DNA of 64,000 nucleotides from an uncultured Methylophaga sp. Lineage in GTDB: Bacteria > Pseudomonadota > Gammaproteobacteria > Nitrosococcales > Methylophagaceae. Numbering within the stretch: position 1 is the stretch's first letter; the number at the start of each line of letters is the position of its first letter. Both the position numbers and the translations under genes were made by a program. This document shows, piece by piece, positions 57,867-64,000 of the stretch. Where the stretch lies: positions 310,001 through 374,000 of the forward strand of contig NZ_CAMYKO010000005.1 in assembly GCF_947259025.1 (NCBI RefSeq), written 5' to 3'. The notes beneath the pieces were generated by a model. That model saw only the letters and a list, made by a program, of their open reading frames with translations. It did no database searches and was not told the DNA's origin.

Positions 57867-58463
57867 ATTCTCAAATTAGATTCACCGACCCAGCTGCTGA
57901 CCATCGCGGTTGTCATTCTGTTGTTGTTCCTGTTTGTACTGGTCAAGCGCCGTAATAAAAAAACCATTCATCTGCGCGAAATTGAACGGGCCTTGTTGCC
58001 TTTGAAACATGATGAAGTCAGGGGCGTTGTGATTCCCGACGGCATTGGAGGTCTGCTGGAAATTGACCGGCTGGTGTTGACCGAACATGGCCTGCTAATC
58101 ATTGAGTCCTATCCCATCTCCGGACACTTATTCGGCTCGGAACAGATTGACCAGTGGACCCAGATCCTCGAAGGCCGCAGCTTTAAATTTGCTAACCCCA
58201 TACGTCATATTCACAATGCTAAATATGCGTTGCAGATTTTGGCGCCTAAGCTGCCCGTGCATTGCCGCATTGTGTTTACTGCCGATAGCGACTTTCCCAA
58301 AGGCAGGCCGGAGGTTGTGTCTACACTGTCCAGCCTGGAGCAGGACCTTAAGCCAATCCTGCAAACGCCCAAAATTCCGGCATCCAGTAAACTGGGCTGG
58401 CAGCGAGTTTTGCGTATTGCACGTACAAATGGACAGGCAGTATTAAGAGAAGCGACCTCCTGA
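57867..58463 (+). CDS. Membrane-anchored NERD-domain protein, probable ATT start
   Basis: About 198 residues if read from the ATT at 57867, which has GAAGGGG seven bases upstream; no ATG, GTG or TTG lies between the fieF stop and 57920, and the TTG at 57921 falls in the middle of the hydrophobic segment with no ribosome site. From ATT the N-terminus has a complete transmembrane helix. The NERD (nuclease-related) domain follows, with the EIDRLVLTEHGLLIIE, YPISGHLFG and WTQ segments. The helix puts the domain in the cytoplasm. Substrate unknown. A TATAAT box sits at 57829-57834. Confidence 0.78.
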   Translation: MLKLDSPTQLLTIAVVILLLFLFVLVKRRNKKTIHLREIERALLPLKHDEVRGVVIPDGIGGLLEIDRLVLTEHGLLIIESYPISGHLFGSEQIDQWTQILEGRSFKFANPIRHIHNAKYALQILAPKLPVHCRIVFTADSDFPKGRPEVVSTLSSLEQDLKPILQTPKIPASSKLGWQRVLRIARTNGQAVLREATS

Positions 58464-59377
58464 TGGAAACCAAACCTTTAGTGGTGGCGATATCATCCCG
58501 GGCATTATTTGATTTGGATGAAAGTCATCGGATTTTCGAAGAAAAGGGCACTGAAGCTTATTGTCAGCATCAGATTGATAATGAAGATGTGCCGCTGAAA
58601 CCGGGCGGGGCATTTAACCTGGCGAAAAAACTGCTGGCTCTGAATGACAACAATCCCAAAACACCCAAAGTCGAAATTATCCTTTTGTCACGTAACAGTG
58701 CTGATACCGGACTGCGGGTATTCAACTCGATTCAACATCACAACCTGTCTATCATCCGGGCGGTGTTTACGTCAGGCAGCAGTCCCTATCGCTATGTGGA
58801 ACCGTTCGGTGCCAATTTATTCTTATCGACCAGTCCCGAAGACGTGGCGATGGCACTGAACGCGGGTATAGCCGCGGCTACCATCCTGCCTTCCAACGTC
58901 GGTAATAATAATGACACCGAGCAACTGCGCATCGCATTTGACGGTGATGCCGTGCTGTTTTCTGATGATTCGGAAAAGATCTTTAAGGAAAAAGGGCTGG
59001 AAGCATTTACCGAAAACGAACAGCAGACAGCCAGAGAGCCGCTACCTGGCGGGCCGTTCAAGGATTTCCTGATGGCCCTCAACCAGATACAGACTGAATA
59101 TGCTGAAAATGAATCACCGATTCGAACAGCATTGGTCACGGCGCGCTCTGCGCCAGCCCATGAACGGGTGATTCGCACACTCCGCGCCTGGCAAATTCGT
59201 ATCGACGAAGCGATTTTCCTTGGTGGAAAAAGCAAGGGGCCGTTTCTAAAATCCTTTGGTGCCGATATTTTCTTTGATGATCAGGAGCAGCACTGCCAGT
59301 CTGCCCAGGCCCATGTCGCGACCGGCCATGTACCGCATGGCATCGCCAATAAAAAAACGGATACCACTCAGGACTAA
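58463..59377 (+). CDS. Cytosolic 5'-nucleotidase (cN-I-like family)
   Basis: 304 residues of the bacterial 5'-nucleotidase family related to eukaryotic cytosolic 5'-nucleotidase I. The HAD-type motif AFDGDAVLFSD (about 158-168) holds the catalytic aspartates; VVAISSRALFDLDESHRIF at the N-terminus, LLSRNSADTGLRVFNS and LGGKSKGPFLKSFGADIFFDD are also family landmarks. It dephosphorylates nucleoside monophosphates, probably dCMP/AMP type. Its start overlaps the NERD gene stop. Confidence 0.88.
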   Translation: METKPLVVAISSRALFDLDESHRIFEEKGTEAYCQHQIDNEDVPLKPGGAFNLAKKLLALNDNNPKTPKVEIILLSRNSADTGLRVFNSIQHHNLSIIRAVFTSGSSPYRYVEPFGANLFLSTSPEDVAMALNAGIAAATILPSNVGNNNDTEQLRIAFDGDAVLFSDDSEKIFKEKGLEAFTENEQQTAREPLPGGPFKDFLMALNQIQTEYAENESPIRTALVTARSAPAHERVIRTLRAWQIRIDEAIFLGGKSKGPFLKSFGADIFFDDQEQHCQSAQAHVATGHVPHGIANKKTDTTQD

Positions 59378-59535
59378 GTATCTGTTCTATCGGCAATGCT
59401 GCCCATTGTCGACGTTGAGTAATTCTGACATCACCGGGAGAGACATTCGTCAGTGTGCCGAGCAGGCAAGAACTGCAGCGTGTCCACGGCAGGCAACGAT
59501 CGCAGGCAAGGGTAGTCTTGTCACGGTTTAGTGGC

Positions 59536-59541
59536 TATAAT
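59536..59541 (+). promoter_or_regulatory. Candidate -10 box for tRNA-Leu
   Basis: TATAAT, 45 bp before the tRNA, preceded by TG two bases further up. No good -35 box is found at 17 bp; a TTGTCA at 59518 is only 12 bp away. The remaining bases 59378-59586 hold no gene that I can support. Confidence 0.4.
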
Positions 59542-59586
59542 GTCCGACTTCTTCAAGCGGGTTGTCCCGTTTGATAACGAGATTTT

Positions 59587-59671
<85 letters not shown>

Positions 59672-59733
59672 GACAACGATAAAGGCTGATGGCCAGAGCC
59701 GGTTCAGCCTTCACCCCATGTTTGAGGTAGAGA

Positions 59734-61035
59734 ATGCAAGTATCTGTAGAGAATGTGAGCGAGCTCGGTCGCCGTATGACGATTACCGTCGAAGATGCGA
59801 ATATCGAGCAAGCAGTACAGGAACGTCTCAAGTCGATTAGACCGCAGGTCAAGATGGCGGGCTTCCGTCCCGGTAAAGTGCCATTGAAAATGGTGGCACA
59901 GACCCATGGCCCGTCAGCGCGTCGTGAGGTTATCGATAACCTGGTACAGGAAAGCATGCGTGAAGCTTTCACCCAGGAAGAGGTTAATCCTGCGGGTCCG
60001 CCACATATCGACAGCATGGATGAAGAGGGTGAAAAGTTCATCTACACCCTGAACTACGAAGTTTTCCCGGAAGTCGCCGACATTAAACTTGACGACATCA
60101 CCCTGGAAAAAACCGTGGCTGAAGTCACCGATGAAGACGTCGATAAAATGATCGAAACCCTGCGTGAACAGCGTCTGACCTGGGACCCGCTCAAGCGTGG
60201 TGCCAAAGAAGAGGATGGTGTCACTATCGACTTCGTCGGCAAGATCGACGGTGAAGAATTCCAGGGCGGTAAAGGTCAGGATGTATTGCTCGAGCTGGGT
60301 GCCGGCAGAATGCTGCCTGAGTTCGAAGAACAGCTGATGGGTAAAAAAGCCGGTCAGGAAGTCAAAGTTAATCTGACTTTCCCGGATGACTACCGCGCCG
60401 AAAACCTGCAGGGTAAAAAAGCTGAGTTTGATGTCACCATCAAACAGGTAGCCAAGAAAAAACTGCCTAAGCTGGATAAAGAATTTGCAGCCCTGTGCGG
60501 CGTTGAAGCCGGTGTTGCCGCGCTGAAAAAAGAAGTCCGTGCAAATATGGAGCGTGAACTGGCCACTGCGCTGAAATCACTTAACAAGCGTCGCGCCATG
60601 GATATGCTGGCCGAGAAAAATGAGCTGGCCTTGCCGGAAGCACCGGTTGAGCGTGAAGCAGAGTTTCTGGCGGAACAAGCCAAGAACAATCTGCGCGGTC
60701 AGGGCGTCAATGTGGAAGGCATTCCGTTTGATATTGAAAATTTCAAACCCAATGCTGAAAACCGCGTCAAACTCAGCTTATTGATTGGCAAGATTATTTC
60801 AGACAATGAAATCAAACCTGATGAAGATCGGGTCAAGCAGGCTATTGATAATATCGCGGCCAGCTACGAAGATGCCGATGAAGTGGTGAACTACTACATG
60901 AACAACCAGGAAAAACTGTCTGAAATTCAGATGACCGTGGTTGAAGACATGGTTGTTGAATGGATTTTCGACCATGTTAAAGTAGAAGAGAGTACATCTA
61001 CATTCTCAGACGTCGTAAACGCTGTATCTAACTAA
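59734..61035 (+). CDS. tig: Trigger factor (ribosome-associated chaperone)
   Basis: 433 residues, standard length. N-terminal ribosome-binding domain with FRPGKVPLKMV near residues 43-53, the FKBP-type prolyl isomerase domain (about 158-245: VTIDFVGKIDGEEFQGG, PEFEEQLMGKKAGQE), and the C-terminal chaperone domain. It shields nascent chains at the exit tunnel. The order tig-clpP-clpX-lon is the conserved proteostasis cluster. Confidence 0.97.
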   Translation: MQVSVENVSELGRRMTITVEDANIEQAVQERLKSIRPQVKMAGFRPGKVPLKMVAQTHGPSARREVIDNLVQESMREAFTQEEVNPAGPPHIDSMDEEGEKFIYTLNYEVFPEVADIKLDDITLEKTVAEVTDEDVDKMIETLREQRLTWDPLKRGAKEEDGVTIDFVGKIDGEEFQGGKGQDVLLELGAGRMLPEFEEQLMGKKAGQEVKVNLTFPDDYRAENLQGKKAEFDVTIKQVAKKKLPKLDKEFAALCGVEAGVAALKKEVRANMERELATALKSLNKRRAMDMLAEKNELALPEAPVEREAEFLAEQAKNNLRGQGVNVEGIPFDIENFKPNAENRVKLSLLIGKIISDNEIKPDEDRVKQAIDNIAASYEDADEVVNYYMNNQEKLSEIQMTVVEDMVVEWIFDHVKVEESTSTFSDVVNAVSN

Positions 61036-61056
61036 CCCCGACGCTGACTCAGAATG

Positions 61057-61098
61057 CAGCCCGTGCTCACCTTAAATGGGCACGGGCTGATTTTTTAT
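61057..61098 (+). terminator. Intrinsic terminator after tig
   Basis: CAGCCCGTGC pairs with GCACGGGCTG (61080-61089), followed by ATTTTTTATT. The 10-bp perfect stem separates tig from clpPX. Confidence 0.88.
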
Positions 61099-61122
61099 TA
61101 GGACCCGGAAAATAGGACGGAT

Positions 61123-61761
61123 ATGACAAACAAATTCTCTAATGAAGAATTCCCAGGTATTCAAAACGCACTGGTACCCATCGTAGTTGAACAGACCTCA
61201 CGCGGTGAACGTTCCTATGACATCTATTCACGCCTGTTAAAAGAGCGCGTGATCTTCCTGATTGGCCCGGTCGAAGATCAAATGGCTAATCTGGTGGTAG
61301 CGCAGTTGCTGTTCCTGGAGTCTGAAAATCCGGACAAAGATATCCATCTCTACATTAACTCACCGGGTGGTGCGGTTACTGCCGGTATGGCGATTTATGA
61401 CACCATGCAGTTTATCAAGCCTAACGTCAGCACCCTGTGTATCGGCCAGGCGGCCAGCATGGGCGCGGTACTGCTCGCTGGCGGCGCTGAGGGCAAACGC
61501 TACTGTCTGCCTAATTCGCGGATTATGGTTCACCAGCCTTTGGGTGGTTTCCAGGGTCAGGCTTCGGATATTGATATTCATGCTAAAGAGATCTTGGGCA
61601 TCCGCGACCGCCTGAACGGAATTTTGGCCCATCATACTGGTCAAGATATTGAGACCGTCAGACGTGACACCGACCGTGATAACTTCATGAATGGTGAACA
61701 AGCGGTTGAATATGGTTTAATTGATTCAGTACTGACGAATCGGCCTGCAGAGTCGGAATAA
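61123..61761 (+). CDS. clpP: ATP-dependent Clp protease, proteolytic subunit
   Basis: 212 residues. Catalytic serine in [11 protein letters not shown] (about 111), histidine in [10 protein letters not shown] (about 136) and the aspartate near [14 protein letters not shown] short N-terminal propeptide precedes LVPIVVEQT. It forms the two-ring proteolytic chamber used with ClpX. Followed 46 bp later by clpX. Confidence 0.97.
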   Translation: MTNKFSNEEFPGIQNALVPIVVEQTSRGERSYDIYSRLLKERVIFLIGPVEDQMANLVVAQLLFLESENPDKDIHLYINSPGGAVTAGMAIYDTMQFIKPNVSTLCIGQAASMGAVLLAGGAEGKRYCLPNSRIMVHQPLGGFQGQASDIDIHAKEILGIRDRLNGILAHHTGQDIETVRRDTDRDNFMNGEQAVEYGLIDSVLTNRPAESE

Positions 61762-61807
61762 CAAGCCGATAAATGATTAAAGATATGATGTGTAAGGTAG
61801 TAAGACT

Positions 61808-63079
61808 ATGAGCGACGACAAGAACAACGACGACAAATTACTCTACTGCTCTTTTTGCGGTAAAAGTCAGCATGAAGTGAAAAAACTGATTGCCGGCCCC
61901 TCAGTCTTTGTTTGTGATGAATGCGTCGATCTCTGTAACGACATTATCCGCGAAGAAATGCAGGAAATGGCGGCGGATGAAGCAGAAACCAAGCTGCCAA
62001 CGCCGCGTGAAATCAATACAGCACTCGACAACTACGTCATCGGCCAGCAGAAAGCCAAACGTTATCTGTCGGTGGCGGTGTACAACCACTACAAACGTCT
62101 GCGCAGTGGCCTTAAAGACGAAGACGTCGAGTTATCAAAAAGTAATATCCTGCTGATCGGTCCTACCGGTAGCGGTAAAACCCTGCTGGCTGAGACCCTG
62201 GCGCGCCAACTCAATGTACCGTTTACCATGGCCGATGCCACTACACTAACCGAAGCTGGCTACGTGGGTGAAGATGTCGAGAACATCATCCAGAAGCTGT
62301 TGCAGAAATGCGATTACGATGTCGATAAGGCCGAAACCGGTATTGTCTACATCGACGAAATAGACAAGATTTCACGCAAATCAGATAACCCGTCCATTAC
62401 CCGCGATGTTAGCGGCGAGGGCGTGCAGCAGGCTTTACTGAAACTGATTGAAGGCACCATTGCCTCGGTACCGCCACAGGGTGGCCGCAAGCATCCACAA
62501 CAGGAATTCCTGCAGGTGGATACCAGCAAGATCCTGTTTATCTGTGGCGGCGCCTTTGCCGGTCTGGATAAAGTGATCCGTAACCGTACCCACAAAGGCG
62601 GTATCGGTTTCTCTGCAGAAGTTAAGAGCCTTGATGATCAAAGACCACTGAGCGAATCTTTGCGCACCGTGGAGCCGGAAGATCTGATCCAGTACGGTCT
62701 GATCCCTGAGTTTGTCGGTCGTCTGCCAGTCGTCGCCACCCTTGACGAACTGGATGAAGCGGCGCTGGTTGAGATCCTGACTGCACCCAAAAACGCGTTG
62801 ACCAAACAGTACAGCCGTCTGTTTGATATGGAAGGTGCCGAGCTGGAATTCCGTGACGACGCGCTGCGTGCGATTGCCCGCAAAGCGATGGAACGTAAAA
62901 CCGGTGCCCGTGGTCTCAGATCCATTATTGAAAATGTATTGCTCGACACCATGTTCGAGCTGCCATCTCTCGACAATGTCTCCAAAGTCGTTATCGATGA
63001 AAGTGTCATTGCCGGCGAAAATGCGCCAATTCTGATTTACGAAGATCAGAATGCTGACATGGCGTCAGGCGATAAATAA
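61808..63079 (+). CDS. clpX: ATP-dependent Clp protease, ATP-binding subunit ClpX
   Basis: 423 residues. N-terminal zinc domain (CSFCGKSQ and CDECVDLC, residues 14-41), Walker A GPTGSGKT (about 117-124), pore loop GYVGED, Walker B VYIDEIDK (about 180-187), and [10 protein letters not shown] with the substrate-contacting loop. It unfolds tagged proteins and feeds them to ClpP. Confidence 0.97.
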   Translation: MSDDKNNDDKLLYCSFCGKSQHEVKKLIAGPSVFVCDECVDLCNDIIREEMQEMAADEAETKLPTPREINTALDNYVIGQQKAKRYLSVAVYNHYKRLRSGLKDEDVELSKSNILLIGPTGSGKTLLAETLARQLNVPFTMADATTLTEAGYVGEDVENIIQKLLQKCDYDVDKAETGIVYIDEIDKISRKSDNPSITRDVSGEGVQQALLKLIEGTIASVPPQGGRKHPQQEFLQVDTSKILFICGGAFAGLDKVIRNRTHKGGIGFSAEVKSLDDQRPLSESLRTVEPEDLIQYGLIPEFVGRLPVVATLDELDEAALVEILTAPKNALTKQYSRLFDMEGAELEFRDDALRAIARKAMERKTGARGLRSIIENVLLDTMFELPSLDNVSKVVIDESVIAGENAPILIYEDQNADMASGDK

Positions 63080-63120
63080 GCACTTTAACAACACAGCAAC
63101 GTCAAGCTAACTGACAGATT

Positions 63121-63152
63121 AAGCACCCGGTCAATTCGGGTGCTTGATTTCT
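63121..63152 (+). terminator. Intrinsic terminator after clpX
   Basis: AAGCACCCG, seven-base loop, CGGGTGCTT, then TGATTTCTT. A 9-bp perfect stem with a weak T-rich tail, 42 bp past the clpX stop. Confidence 0.75.
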
Positions 63153-63188
63153 TGCTGCCTGTCCCCATATAAAAACCATGTTTGATTT

Positions 63189-63206
63189 AAGTGTCCACGG
63201 ACACTT
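63189..63206. promoter_or_regulatory. 18-bp inverted repeat upstream of lon
   Basis: AAGTGTCC-AC-GGACACTT, a perfect 8-bp inverted repeat that ends 17 bases before the lon ATG and directly precedes its ribosome site (AGAGG). Either an operator or an mRNA hairpin that could hide the ribosome site. Confidence 0.45.
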
Positions 63207-63223
63207 CTAAGAGGTTTGCCTGA

Positions 63224-64000
63224 ATGGAAAATGAATTAGAAACCACCCCAACTGATAATGGCCTGCAGGTTGTCCCTGTTCTGCCGTTGCGCGATGTTGT
63301 TGTCTACCCCTACATGGTCATTCCGCTATATGTTGGCCGTGAAAAGTCGATCAAAGCGCTGGAAGTTGCCACTGACGAAAATAAGCAGATCCTGCTGCTG
63401 GCTCAAAAAGACTCGAGCGAAGATGCGCCCGATAATGATGGTCTTTATGAAACCGGCACGCTGGCCAACATTCTGCAACTGCTGAAACTGCCTGATGGCA
63501 CAGTAAAAGTACTGGTTGAAGGCACGCGCCGGGCTAAGGTGGCCTACTTCAAGCACAACGAAGAATACCTGGAAGCAGAAGCTGCCTCCTATATTGATGA
63601 AAATGCGGATGACCGTGAATCCGATGTGCTGATGCGCACACTGATGGGTCAGTTCGAGCAATACGTCAAACTCAATAAGAAAATTCCACCAGAGGTGATT
63701 GCCTCGCTGTCGAGCATTGATGAAGTGTCGCGCATGGCAGACACGGTCGCCGCGCATATGACGCTCAAACTCGAAGAAAAGCAGGAACTGCTGGAGATGA
63801 GCGACGTTAAGGCGCGGGTGGAAAAGCTGATGGCTTACCTGGAAGGTGAGATTGACATCCAGCAAATCGAAAAGCGCATCCGTAATCGCGTTAAAAAGCA
63901 AATGGAAAAAAGCCAGCGCGAATACTATCTGAACGAACAACTGAAAGCCGTTCAGAAAGAGCTGGGTGAAATTGACGAAACGGCGAATGAAGCCGATGAA
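63224..64000 (+). CDS. lon: Lon protease, N-terminal part (partial)
   Basis: First 259 residues; the gene runs past the window. The LON substrate-binding domain starts VVPVLPLRDVVVYPYMVIPLYVG (residues 14-36) and continues through the helical region (KQMEKSQREYYLNEQLKAVQKELGE near 225-249). The AAA+ and protease parts lie outside. Start ATG 63224 with AGAGG ten bases upstream. Lon degrades misfolded and regulatory proteins. Last gene of the tig-clpPX-lon cluster. Confidence 0.97.
   Translation, partial: MENELETTPTDNGLQVVPVLPLRDVVVYPYMVIPLYVGREKSIKALEVATDENKQILLLAQKDSSEDAPDNDGLYETGTLANILQLLKLPDGTVKVLVEGTRRAKVAYFKHNEEYLEAEAASYIDENADDRESDVLMRTLMGQFEQYVKLNKKIPPEVIASLSSIDEVSRMADTVAAHMTLKLEEKQELLEMSDVKARVEKLMAYLEGEIDIQQIEKRIRNRVKKQMEKSQREYYLNEQLKAVQKELGEIDETANEADE

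Overview
The window comes from a gammaproteobacterium. The conserved half has gene orders typical of that class: dapA-bamC-purC, ilvBHC-pssA-leuA, holD-rimI, argD-argF, amgK-murU and tRNA-Leu-tig-clpP-clpX-lon. A marine or methylotrophic Methylophaga-like lineage is possible, but that is an impression and not shown here. The window has two halves. Positions 1 to about 28,358 are AT-richer accessory DNA. Positions 28,359 to 64,000 are ordinary chromosome starting with the ribonucleotide reductase genes nrdB and nrdA, read leftwards.

The accessory half, left to right: the tail of a CzcA/CusA-type pump, a CDF zinc-type exporter, and a complete copper/silver-type efflux operon (small secreted protein, outer membrane channel, adaptor with a fused CusF-like domain, RND pump, separate CusF-like protein). 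A leftward operon follows (small secreted protein, APC permease, cytochrome c), all three products having histidine-rich C-termini. Next is a DNA-damage cluster of a Y-family polymerase, a divergent SRAP/HMCES protein and endonuclease I. Then come small unknown genes, including a tandemly repeated two-gene module whose third copy is decaying. Last is a Tn7-like transposition operon read leftwards (tnsA, tnsB, tnsC, long tniQ/tnsD), and between tnsA and the chromosome a complete type II CBASS anti-phage operon (dncV-like cyclase, cap2, cap3, Cap15-like membrane effector).

The right tip of the element can be read directly. Outside-in it begins TGTAGAGA and carries two 15-bp direct repeats 21 bp apart (CATAAG core), the expected form of a TnsB-binding end. 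It lies 11 bp past the stop codon of nrdB. This resembles Tn7 sitting just past glmS and suggests an element that targets the 3' end of nrdB. A third copy of the repeat overlaps the -35 box of the tnsA promoter, 4.4 kb inside. The left end was not found, so the metal and DNA-damage genes are probably, but not provably, cargo.

The chromosomal half holds nrdAB with a paired NrdR operator and a perfect DnaA box, a cluster of three 138-bp palindromic mobile repeats, an unusual chemoreceptor, bcp, dapA, bamC, an MBL hydrolase, purC, a GAF-GGDEF cyclase, pyrC, the branched-chain amino acid genes, pssA, leuA, holD, rimI, sodB, argD, argF, murU/amgK, a maf-type pyrophosphatase, pgm, fieF, a NERD protein, a 5'-nucleotidase, tRNA-Leu(UAG), tig, clpP, clpX and the start of lon.
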